From Mesostigma viride (taxonomy: Eukaryota; Streptophyta; Mesostigmatophyceae; Mesostigmatales; Mesostigmataceae): DNA of 64,000 nt. Positions within the stretch are counted from its first letter, which is position 1. Every line of letters begins with the position of its first letter. Positions 1-9,641 of this stretch are shown here, piece after piece. The translations under genes were made by a program, and so were the position numbers. The notes beneath the pieces were generated by a model. The model did not search any database. It saw nothing but the letters and a program-made list of their open reading frames with translations, and was not told the origin of the DNA. The stretch covers positions 6,081,395 through 6,145,394 of the forward strand of contig RPFO01000104.1 in NCBI GenBank assembly GCA_009746045.1. Reading direction: 5' to 3'.

Positions 1-14
1 TGAGGTATAGCCCT

Positions 15-2735
15 ATGTACAATGCACAGCGAGCACATACAGCTAGCAGGTTAGCTGTCAAGGATGCAAAGCATCCACGTCCCACCTTCAGAGAAGGGGA
101 TCAGGTCCTATTCTACAAGGAGTCGGGACTAGGCAAGGTGGGTACCTGGCATGGGCCAGCCACCATCCTAACGTTTAACACAACTGGCAGGACAGTGCAG
201 GTTAAACATAATGACACGGGTAAGGTACACAGTTGTCCACCTCACAGGATGAAATTGTATTTTCCAACTGTGTCAGACGTGGCAGAGGAGGAAGAGCTGT
301 TGGCCGTCAGCCCTGTACAATTGCCTGGCATCCCAGCGTTGCCCAGTGAGTGGTTGTTTGGAACACCCACTGGTGAGTGTGAGAGCCACAACCCCTGTGA
401 CACCCAGGTCACCCTTGATGATTGCAGGCAGTCACTGCAGGCTTGGCCCCCTGCAGCAGAGGGTCGATTTGGCAAAACAGGTGATCAGCAACCTATCACC
501 TCTTCCCTTGTGGAACTAGCTCAGCCACTAGCTGCACCTTCCAAACGCAGTCTAGCAGAAGCTGTCCGCACTTTACGATCAGCACATAGAGCTAAAGCTC
601 AAACTGCTGCAGGATCAGCTAGAGCTAAGGTGGGTAAGGTTGGGCAGAATGACAATAGCCCATTCTTGGTTGCAGTGGACACACAAGCCCAGGTCAGCAT
701 TATTATAGTGCACAGTCTGCATGGCTGTGCCCCATTTGCCTTTGGAACCTTCACCCTGGCACCATGTGGCTGATTTCTCAGGGCAGTCATCACTCAAGGT
801 ACAAGGTCAGGTAATGTTGACTATACTTGGTATCCCAACCCCTTTCCAGGTATTGGAAGGTTATAAAGGTAATGCCTTGTTGGGTGATCCCTTTCTTTCT
901 TACATATCCTGGTATCATTATTTCCAGTGATAAACTGGCCATCCAGGACCTGGGTGGTGTTGATCTGAATCATTTCAAAATTCCTCTTCAAAAACTTCTT
1001 CAAACCAACATTGCTTCTGTGAAATTTGCTACCCATAAGTATGCTCCAGGGCAAGAACCCTGTGTGGCAGACTTGGTTCATAATAAAAAACTTCATGCAT
1101 CCTCGAGGAAATATCCTTTGGATTGGGCAAGCATGATGTGGCAAAAATGTCTCCCCTTTCTTATGAACAGATAGAGCAAGACTGTCGCACACACATAGGT
1201 TTCCTAAAATGGGTGGAGGCCTTCAACAAGGCTGGCAGGGAAGAATGGGTAGTGCCAGATCCACTTAGTCCTTCTCACACTCCACCGGTCACACCTATCG
1301 ACAAAAAGCCTGCAGGGTGCAAGCACTTGCGCCTGAAGTTTGTGTGTAAACATAAGCCAGCAGCAGATGGGTCAGTCATTTTTCATGCCAGACCTTGTGT
1401 GACAGTCTGAGTTGAAGGGGACCACTGATCTGACAGAAGCAGAGCTGTAAATGCCAGGCATTCAGCAAACATCTCTAAAAATATTGCTGTCTGTCTTTGT
1501 GGGTCACCTCAATGACGGGGATGATTATGTATGTAAGGCTACAGACATTAAAAGGGCTTTCTTGAAAGGCTCACCTGAGATAGCACAACAAGTGTGGCAT
1601 GGTCAGGTGTATGTAGTCTCCACCCCCAGAGTCTGGGCAAAACACATCCCTCAGCAGTGACCTGAAAGCTAACATAGGTGTTGAAGGGCTGCAATCAGCC
1701 CCTCGCATTTTCAGGATGTCGGCTCAGGCAGTGTTTGAAAAGCTAGGGGCTAAATATGATGACATAGACCCTTGCTTCTTTGTGGTACCTCACCTCATGG
1801 CATACTCACGTTTGTGTGGCATGGGGATGATCAGCTGATTGCTGGGCCAAGGCGTGCTGTAGATGATTTTATTCAGCAAGTGTCCACACACTTTGAGATT
1901 GGCAAGCAAGTAGAGCTGGGCACCACTGCCATAAAATTTTGTGGCACAATGTTACAACTCCAGCAGCATGAAGGCCAGTGGGTGTGTGCACTATATTCTC
2001 CCACTGATTACTACATGCACAGCTGCTTGGAGGTCTTGCAAACAAAAATCAAACCTGGTGCCTGTCCCACCATTAGAGGCAAGCTAGGGTTGTTGTGCTC
2101 AACGTGTGCACCTCACCTGGCTGTGGTTAGCAGAGTTGATGATGATGTCTTGATGCAAGTAGGTCACAAAGCCATCACCAAAACTCTCCAGGAAGGCCCT
2201 CCCCTTATCTTGCATTCCTTGGATCTCCAGAAAACGATTCACATCCAAGCTATGATGGATAGTTCCATGGAGTCCAGGCAGATCACCAAGTTGCAGGCAA
2301 GGGAGTCAGGCTTGTATTTTGTGCAAAATGATGATGCACCCTTAGTCCCCTCATTTCATGGTACAGCCGGTCGCATAGACGCAAGGCTGTCAGCAGCAAT
2401 GCTGCTGCATGAGTGCAGGGCAGTGGTGTCAGCAGTCCTCTGGATGCAAGATACCTGAATCATGTGCTGGTTTGGTTGCAGATGCAAGCAGGTAGCAGGG
2501 CTGGGGTGGTTGCACATCTGCTCACTGACAGTCAGTCATGCAGTCCTCCTCAGCTTCCTTGCTAACCCGGCCCTATGGTGTGCACACTGATCTTGACTGG
2601 GTGGTCCTCAAACAGGAATCCACCTATACTGGGAGTCCACACGTCACGTGGAAGACAAGCACAACGCTGCTAACGCGCTTACCAAAGTGCCTCAGCAGGC
2701 AGCTGATCAGTATCAGTTGCTCTACCACCTGATGA
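15..2735 (+). pseudogene. Copia-type pol pseudogene (INT C-term, protease, RT, RNase H)
   Basis: Successive frames match the minus-strand pol at 8.7-12.4 kb segment by segment. Residues from 15 to about 270 encode the integrase C-terminal module (GDQVLFY, WHGPA, RMKLYF). At 670-700 is the protease active-site block AVDTQAQVSII. RT follows with DIKRAFLKG near 1545 and the catalytic FVWHGDDQL near 1815. RNase H begins near 2245 with MMDSSMESRQ and ends with an ALTKVPQ-like segment near 2690. At least six frameshifts or stops separate the pieces (about 750, 930, 1170, 1410, 1660, 1800, 2460), so no polyprotein can be made. Its value is that it independently repeats the unusual integrase-before-protease order. 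Confidence 0.85.
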
Positions 2736-2914
2736 ACCCGTATGGCAAGCAGGCAACACTGCCCCATCGGGGGGACACCTAGCAGGTCCCTGTCAACCAG
2801 GGGCACCTAGGTCACCCAGCACCCCTTGGGCAGGTCCAAGGGGCAGGTCGTGCTCCCTGTACATAAGGGTGGTTTGGTGGAGTCTGTATTTTCTGCATCT
2901 GTTGGCCCTTTGCC

Positions 2915-2920
2915 AATAAA
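2915..2920 (+). terminator. Possible polyadenylation signal of remnant A
   Basis: AATAAA lies about 180 bp downstream of the RNase H remnant, followed by a T-rich stretch. The position suits a retrotransposon 3' end, but the hexamer is common by chance. Confidence 0.3.
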
Positions 2921-3159
2921 ATCTCTTTAATTTTTTCAACACCATGGAATTTCGTGACGCTCACCTTCCTAGGTGGGTAGGGGTTGTATCATACTCTCTT
3001 TTCCATTAAGGTTGTGGGCCTTGGTGGATAGGCCCTGAGTTCAGTGGCTCAGGAGCCCCCATTCAAGTGGAGGCCGGTCATACCTCCCTTGACAGGTGGT
3101 TTCCCAGGACCCCAGTTCACTGAGGGATCCCTACAGTAGGACACCTGGCCTCACTGTTC

Positions 3160-3765
3160 AGTGGCAGTAAGGGCATGGGTGCTGTCATGTTGTCTAGTAC
3201 AATGTGCTCAGTCCAGGTACAGGATGCAATATTCCTGTCACCTGTCACCAGGACGATTCCATCACCGCTGTGCAGGGCAGAGGTGGCATGTCCTCACACG
3301 TTGTGCAGGTGCAACGTGGACAGTTCAGGGTGCAATAAACCTGGCTACTGTCACTCCTCAGGTTGCAGGTGACCTGAGCTCAGTTGCCCCAGCCTGGCTG
3401 GGTGCTATTTTTTCTGAGTGGGCGATGATGATGGAACAACATGGGACCTCTTACTTAAATGGTTTACCTTTGGCATTTTTTTGGCAGTGGCACTTTTTGC
3501 TGGTGAAGCACTCCCTGGATAGGCAGGCAGATGTGATTCTCTCCCTTATGGGCTCGCGAGGAGGAGGAACTCCCCGGGTCTGTTGTCAGAGCTAAACTTG
3601 ATGCCACCAGAAGTATTGCACGAGTTCTGGGGCCCATATTCTTTTCCAGTCCAGATGATGCAGTATGGGTGTCAGTTGCTCAGCACCTCAGTCAGCTTGG
3701 AGTCAGTTTCATAGCTGGGCAGGTCAGGCTTGAAGTCGCTAGCCTTCAACCTGAAAGGGAAACAT
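3160..3765 (+). other. Coding-like remnant, unidentified
   Basis: I do not recognise a family. Two adjoining frames give protein-like text: about 3403-3540 (SEWAMMMEQHG, then WQWHFLLVKHSLDRQ) and about 3560-3765 (RAKLDATRSIARVLGPIFF, then DAVWVSVAQHLSQLG). Joined, they look like one helical coding segment broken by a frameshift near 3550. It sits between two retrotransposon remnants, so an accessory retrotransposon ORF is the simplest guess. The sequence 2940-3160 shows nothing identifiable. Confidence 0.3.
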
Positions 3766-3846
3766 AATGGGTGTTAGATGAGATGCTTAGGCTGACACAC
3801 GGGTTTCCGGCCTGCGCGCCGCGTATTGCCTACCGCGGCTGAGCGG

Positions 3847-3892
3847 GACACCTCAGTACTGTACGGCAGGTCGTACGGTATACTGAGGTGTC
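3847..3892. repeat. Inverted repeat (12-bp arms)
   Basis: GACACCTCAGTA at 3847-3858 is the exact reverse complement of 3881-3892, with a 22-bp spacer that itself contains two GTAC copies. It lies just upstream of the tandem repeat that precedes the gag-like region. Confidence 0.75.
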
Positions 3893-3921
3893 ATGTGGAC
3901 TGTAGTGCCGTTAGTGCCAGA

Positions 3922-4520
3922 CTGTGCTTAGTCTCTAGCTCGACCCGCCAGATCCGGGTTATCCGGGTCTGACGGGCCGAGTGTAGTTGATGCAGGTGAC
4001 GTGGTTGCATGGCATTGCAGTGTACAGTTGTCCACTGGTAGACGCTGCAGTCGGCGTTGCCATAGGCATATGGGCGTGGCACTGGGGAGTGCCACAGCAC
4101 CGAGCAGCTCACGCCTTCAGCGTTTCCATTCTGAGCCCTTTTGGTGTTCGACGTATTATTTACATAATACATTCTCTCTTCCTTAGCTGTGAGTTGTTCG
4201 CCTAGTCCATCTCACAACTGTGTGCCTATAGTCCCTAGTTCGATCCGTCAGAGCCGGGTTACAGTATCCGGATCTGACGGGCCGAGTGTAGTGGATGCAG
4301 GTGACGTGGTCGCATGGCATTGCAGTGTACAGTTGTCCACTGGTAGTCGCTGCTAGTCGGCGTTGCCTAGGCATATAGGCGTAGCACTGGGGAGTGCACA
4401 CACACCGAGCAGCTTCGTTGCCTCATTTCCCATTCCGTGAGCTCACAGCTGCCTGTATTATTCCATAATACAAGTTCTGTCTCGCATTCAGTTGTTCATT
4501 CGATCCATCACATCCATTCA
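3922..4520. repeat. Tandem duplication of a ~300-bp unit (two copies)
   Basis: The unit at about 3922-4218 is repeated at about 4219-4520. Both contain GTCTGACGGGCCGAGTGTAG (second copy starts with an A change), the segment around GCATTGCAGTGTACAGTTG, CACTGGGGAGTGC, and a TATTATT-CATAATAC block near the end. The copies differ by scattered substitutions and small indels. The duplication ends just before the ATG at 4535, so it may be a duplicated LTR or promoter/leader of the gag-like element. Confidence 0.8.
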
Positions 4521-4534
4521 CAACTTGGACTGAA

Positions 4535-5964
4535 ATGGCTTCCAATAATAACAACAAGAACAATCGTGGCAATGCGGGGCAGCGTGTGCCGACCAGGCGC
4601 ACTTCCCCTCGCCTCTCGCCGGAGGGTTCGCCCTCCGCCACAGCACGGGTTACGACAGCTGTAACCTGGCGCAATGTGGTCGCCGACAACCCGAGGCGAC
4701 GGCCTCGGGTTGTCGGCGACCACATTACGCCAGGTTACGGCCGTCCCCGCAGCACGGGATCCACGCCCCAGGGGCGGCGGCCGGGAGGCCGACCACTTGC
4801 CATAGGCGGCCAGACCGCCATGGCACCCGGGGTGCAGAATCCCCGGGCACGTGAATCCCCCCGTCGGGTGGCGGGGGGCGTGAGCGATCGGATTCCTCGG
4901 AATTAAGAGGATGGGGAGGTGCCGCGGGGGAGACCGCGACCCTCCATGGAAATTTCCTCCCAGATGCCATGCAGCCACGTCTGGGAATTTGTCCGTGGGC
5001 CGCAACATGGCCCAGATGGACATAGCTCGCAGTGAAGAGCATGTCCCGGCGTCAGTAATGTTTGGCGCCCAGCCCTTCTTCTATGTACCTTCCGCTTGCG
5101 GAAATTCCGGACTTCATACTTCGGTGGCGGCCGGCTGGCGACTCCGCAAGATCATCAACCTAGCTCAGTCTGAACGTCCAGATGACTAGGTTAATTTTTT
5201 TTAATTTGATGTTCAGCTCATCGGCTCAGCGGATCCCGGCCGGAACGCCTCGGATACGGCATCCCCGACGTCCAGGTGGTCATCTAGCTGGCTACGCTGT
5301 TACGTTGCTGTCGATCGCAGGACAGGACACAGTGCCCATGTCAGAATGGGCATCTGCTGAGCGCCAGCAGCAGGCGCTGCTGCAGGTGGCCAAGAAGGTC
5401 AACACTGACTTGGCCATGCCGCTGCGTAACTTCCCCGCAGTGGCTCCAGTTGGCTGGGGTCCACTGGGCAGCGGGGAGAGGCGGCAGCGATGCGGCCTCC
5501 GGCGGGGCGCGCGGGGTGTCAGTCGCCCCAGTGCCCCAAGCCAGCCGGGTGGTCAGCCCACCCAGCAACACCCAGGGTCCCCTTGCAACACAGGGGGCCC
5601 ACCGGCACCCAGCAGCCAGCCCCCCTGCCAAGCGCAGTGGGCCATGGCCGGCTGCTGCAGCCCCAGGGGGTACAATGCCCCCGGTGGTGCCGCCGGCTCA
5701 GCCGTCGCAGGCGGGGTCGCCAACCCCAATGGAGGGCACCTCAGCCCCCCCCGCCATGCATGCATGGCGGGTGGTCAGTCCACCCCCAGCACCCCTGCAG
5801 CACGGGGTGCTGGTGTCACTGCCTCCAGGGACAACTTAAGGGCCTGGCCGTGGCAGGCCAGCCCATGGGTCCCTCACGGCTGGAGCAGGCGCAGGGGCCT
5901 GCCCAGGCCGCGGTCTTGGAGGGTCCCCTTAGTGGGGATGACATGGTGTCAGGGAGCTAATTGA
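4535..5964 (+). pseudogene. Gag-like coding region, frame-broken, unidentified family
   Basis: An ATG at 4535 opens a 123-codon frame beginning MASNNNNKNNRG, rich in Arg, Pro and Gly. It stops at 4906. Further frames at 4911-5189 and 5182-5964 continue as low-complexity Gly/Pro/Gln/Ser-rich text; MSEWASAERQQQALLQVAKK at about 5338 is the most protein-like part. Composition and position (after a leader repeat, before an LTR-like repeat) suggest the disordered part of a retrotransposon Gag. No zinc knuckle or gag core motif was seen, so the assignment is weak. GC content is clearly higher than in the flanks. Confidence 0.35.
4661..4738. repeat. Long hairpin (36-bp arms, 6-nt loop)
   Basis: Positions 4661-4696 pair with 4703-4738 with a single mismatch, leaving the 6-nt loop CGACGG. 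Both arms contain GTGGTCGCCGACAACCCGAG or its complement. The hairpin lies inside the gag-like frame, so the peptide is partly encoded by both arms. Confidence 0.9.
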
Positions 5965-7401
5965 TTGTACGAAATTCTGAGCACACCCTGAGGGGTGAGA
6001 CAATGATGTCTCTGGTGTGGGAATGTCTGACATTGTCTTTGATGGAGAAATGTCCATCTGGGGTTTTCATCTCAGTCTGAGGTTTCCCCAGAACTGTGGT
6101 CTGTGGGCGGGGTTCGATTCCCTGGTGCCGTCTTATTAAGGCGGAGTTTCACGGACTGGCTGACCCATCCATCATGAGCTGGTGAGGTGGCGACAGGTCC
6201 CCTGATTCTCCGGCACGGCCGGAATGAGTGTAAGAGCTTGTTTTTCTGCATGTGCTTCGCGTACACGTAGATGTACGTATCACTGGTTTGATAAGGAGCA
6301 GCTTACCGGCGCCGACGCCTGTCTGGGGGTCAGAAATGTTTTCTGATGCGCTGTTGTGGGTGATCTGTGGGGTTTCGCCTAAGGTCCTGAAGGTTGTACA
6401 TACTTCTCAAGTTCTTCACTGAACACCTATGGGCTGCCACAGTTGGCCAACCTCTTGTACATGGGTAACACAACGAACCTCCCAGGAAGGGATAGGGACT
6501 CATTGTAATTTGTTTGTGCTCCTGAACCAGTAATGGGTGCTATGTACATACTAGTATAGCATGGAATCCAAGCTGACTGTAATGCCCAGCGGGTTGTGAC
6601 TTGTAGTCAGGGAGGATGTCCAGTACCTATTGTGTTTGTTTGTATGTAGACTTGTGTGAGCTGCTACAGCTCAAGAAAAGAAAGGATTGGAGTTAACGCC
6701 AAACGCATTGGCGTGTTCCTGATTCGGCATATCTCTATACGATTCCAGCGGCACCAGAACGAGTTCATTCCGACGAGTATCAAGAAAGTCATGGCATGCA
6801 TTCCGACTACCCCGGTCACGCGCGCCGGAGCGCGAGCCGGCTGCTATTCGAGGTCGTACGTGAATAATAAATTATGTGCCGACGGCATATTGGGCTGACA
6901 GTAATTCCTGGGCTGACAGGAATTAGGTGCTGTACCTACGACGGTATTGGATTAATACGTCGTACGCAGGAAATAGGATTACCTTAACCTGTGGTCTGTG
7001 GTACCGCAGGCTTGGTCTTGGACTATTGGATGCAAATGCAATAATCACGGTGTGGACTGTACTCTGTGGTCACTGTGCCTGTATAGCACACCTGCTGTAT
7101 AGGATCTGGACGCTGTACAGACTAGTATTACTGTACAGGGGTGTTAATCCTGAGCAGATCAGCCGAGGCTGCTCACGCCTGGCATAGCACAGTGAACAAG
7201 TACTGTATATAAAGAATTATTAGGCCAGTGCCAACTGGTCATCTTGCGAGACCGCCTCACGTCACTGTGTTGCCTTGACTTGGCAAATTCGTGCCTAACT
7301 CATTACTCACGTGCATGAGTGCTGTAAACCTATCTTTTAACAAAGCTCCGTTCCAACCACGCTCTCATAATTGCTGCATTGCAACAATATATCCCTATAC
7401 A
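5962..7401 (+). repeat. LTR-like repeat with TATA box, copy 1
   Basis: This 1.4-kb stretch is repeated almost end to end at 35865-37271, and its 3' half again at 15434-16139. It starts TGATTGTAC, contains TATATAAAG at 7206-7214 about 190 bp before its end, and ends near CCCTATACATTGCG. A promoter near the 3' end and a position next to gag-like or pol-like sequence fit an LTR. No internal ORF is convincing. Confidence 0.65.
7206..7214 (+). promoter_or_regulatory. TATA box in LTR-like repeat copy 1
   Basis: TATATAAAG is conserved at the same relative place in all three copies (7206, 15932, 37067), while surrounding bases have drifted. This suggests a real core promoter of the element. Confidence 0.55.
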
Positions 7402-7610
7402 TTGCGGAAACGCTAACTCTCTGTGTCACCCTTCATTAGCTGGGACACCTCCAGCCTGTCACCCTGTTCTGAGCTGCATATACTATGCTCGCTACATCCT
7501 CCTCATCCTCCTCATCACTCGGACGACATCCTTGCCGACGTTGCTGCATGCCATGCATGGGTATGGAGGGATGAGGATGGGAGGAGAGGAAGCTGGCAGC
7601 AGCCTCCACT
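7402..7610. other. Flanking DNA between elements, no gene seen
   Basis: About 200 bp between the TATA repeat and the copia-type element. It ends in the target-site copy GCCAG. Short frames here are not convincing. Confidence 0.5.
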
Positions 7611-7615
7611 GCCAG
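7611..7615. repeat. Target-site duplication GCCAG (left) of element B
   Basis: GCCAG lies directly before the LTR start AGTTATGG; the matching copy is at 15379-15383. Confidence 0.8.
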
Positions 7616-8295
7616 AGTTATGGACACACTGAGCTGGGAATGCTTGGACAGTGCCAAATGGCGTGTGTGTGAACGACGAGACACCTTGGCATTGGGATAG
7701 AATGGCACATATACCGTAGTGGCTCTTATATGTGTACGCTTAATTATCGTACGAGGGCTTTTAGCGATTTTTGTTACGCGTACGGGGTTTTGGGGATTTT
7801 TTCTTAGTGTACGTAGGTATATATCGTAAGGGTATATCGTAGGTGTATTTGGGAGGCAGTACCCTAGGGGCAACATATGGAAGCCCCTCATACGTATATA
7901 GTAGCATCTGAGGGTGATATCTTGGGATGTACGAGGCCGGAAGGAGGTTTTTTTTCGGCCTGTACGGGGTCGATTCGTACATAATTAGGCGTACTGATAT
8001 AAGAGCCACTACGGTACTGCTGGTCAGCCGTCAATTGCGGCTGACCAGACTTTGCGTAAGTTAAGCCTAACTTACTGATCCTGGACGGACTAGCCTATCA
8101 GTTACAACCTGATCTAGTCAGTCCTAACATGACAACTACAGTCCCGGTACTGAGGTACCAGCTCATCACATACTGAGTCTAGCCACGTGTCCATGCCACG
8201 ACTGCTCTAGTCCAGCACCGTCCCAGTACCCAATTGGGCGCCGGCGGTGCTGGCACGTGTCCACTTAGGCTACAGGCGGGAGACTTAGACTAACT
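7616..8295 (-). repeat. 3' LTR of element B, interrupted by a MITE
   Basis: It matches the right LTR over its whole length once the 301-bp insert at 7714-8014 and a duplicated TA are removed, leaving about 377 bp. Shared blocks include TGGACACACTGAGCTGGGAA and CAATTGGGCGCCGGCGGTGC. Confidence 0.9.
7714..8014. mobile_element. 301-bp MITE with TA target duplication
   Basis: The insert starts CCGTAGTGGCTCTTATAT and ends with its exact reverse complement (18 bp). The match continues imperfectly for about 45 bp, including a GTACG(C)-TAATTA block. TA flanks both ends (7712-7713 and 8015-8016). The other LTR keeps the uninterrupted site ...CACATA-TA-CTGCTGG at about 15094-15107, so insertion and duplication are shown directly. 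TA duplication is typical of Tc1/mariner-related MITEs. No transposase is encoded. Confidence 0.95.
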
Positions 8296-8678
8296 CCCAC
8301 TTTAAGTTTTCTTTGGGTTTCAACAGAAACACACATAGCCATCAAATGGACGCAGCCATTCCCAATGCCTTAAAAAACTGTCAGATAACCTACTAGGACC
8401 CAAAGGTCACCTCACACATGTACAAGAGATGCATTAAAAAGGCCCCATGTCTCAAGCATGGTTTCTTAACTGAGTGAGATGGGTGCTCCAGGCCCCAGCA
8501 TGTCATGGTCATCCAAACAAGTGTCTCACAAAATTTTATTCAATAAATAACACATTCATCATGTCCCAACTTTCTAGACCAGTGCTTCTCACTGTCAGAA
8601 AACTACCCAGCTGCCACTGCAGCCTTTCAGCTGCAGTATTAGGCAGGGGGTCATGGGCTAACATGTACAATGTGCCAG

Positions 8679-9641
8679 TCACTTCAGACTGTAACCAGGG
8701 TTCATCAACCCATACAAGACCTGGTATTGTGGTCCTGCTGCTTGTGGCACCTTGGTCAGTGCATCTGCAGCATTGTCTTTGTCCCTGACGTGGGCTTTAG
8801 ACTCCAGGTACTTGCATTCCTGTTTTAGCACAATCCAATCCAGGTCCGAGTGTACAGCCAAAGGATTGGCAAGGAAAGAGATGATAGATTGAGAGTCAGT
8901 CAGCAAATGTGCTTTCACTCCTGCAGAGCTACCAGCCTGGTGTTGAAGCCAGACCAGCAAGTGATTGAGATACCTTGCATGCAAGACAGAAGATACCACA
9001 GCCCTGCATTCAGCTACATTGCTACTCACAGCTTTCCTCTTGTGCAATCTACTGAACCAGGAGACTAGTGACTTCTTCCCACCTTGGTTATGCAGGAAAA
9101 ACAATCCAGCCTCTCTGGCTTGAACCTTGGTAACTACCCTGGACTCCATTGAACTATCCATCATGCACGTGATGTGAATGGGAGTAAACAGGTCCAGTGA
9201 GTGAAGCATCAAAGGTGGACCATCATGCAACAACTGCTTGATTGCCCGTGCTCCTACCTCCTGTAGTACCTCATCATCTACCCTGCTCACAAAAGCCAGG
9301 TGGGGTGCACATGTAGCACATAGCCAACCAAGCTTGCCTCTAATGGTAGGGCACATGTCAGGGGTGATGTGAACAGGCAGGACATCCAGACAAGACTTAA
9401 TGTATTCAGCAGAGGCCTGCATGGAACAAACCCAGCTGCCCTGCTGCTGCAGCAACTCAAGCATCATGCCACAGAACTTGACTGGCTCCTTGCCCAGCTC
9501 TAGCTGCTTGCCAATCTCAAAACTGGCAGACACCTGAGCTATGAAAGCATCCACTGCAGCTCTAGGACCTGAGATTAACTGATCATCCCCATGCCAGACA
9601 AACATCATCATTCCATCAGGGTGTGGGATGACAAACAGCAA
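8679..9641 (-). pseudogene. Element B pol, part 2: RT C-terminal half and RNase H
   Basis: The 320-residue frame begins at the catalytic centre of the reverse transcriptase (FVWHGDDQL, in place of the usual copia YVDD). It continues through the connection region and ends in a copia-type RNase H: D in MMDSSMESR, E in NVAECRAVVSS, D in LLTDSQSIISF, and an ADALTK terminal motif. It overlaps the upstream pol frame by 34 bp. The join falls inside the segment DDIDPC-LFVIPHP, where one base appears to be missing, so a mutation is likelier than programmed frameshifting. Apart from this start it contains no stop. Confidence 0.88.

Larger units (their letters stand above)
1..2940 (+). mobile_element. 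Copia-type retrotransposon remnant A (5'-truncated by window edge)
   Basis: The stretch carries the 3' two thirds of a pol gene in the same order as the better copy at 8.7-12.4 kb: integrase C-terminal module, aspartic protease, reverse transcriptase, RNase H. No LTR could be delimited; the left edge is cut by the window. After the RNase H remnant comes a 3' region with an AATAAA at 2915. It is old, with many stops and frameshifts. Confidence 0.8.

Noticed and set aside
6090-6125. tRNA-like T-arm (GGGGTTCGATTCCC) in the TATA repeat
   Set aside because: Only the T-arm fits; no A box, anticodon arm or matching acceptor upstream. The same bases recur in the copy at about 36008, as part of the repeat.
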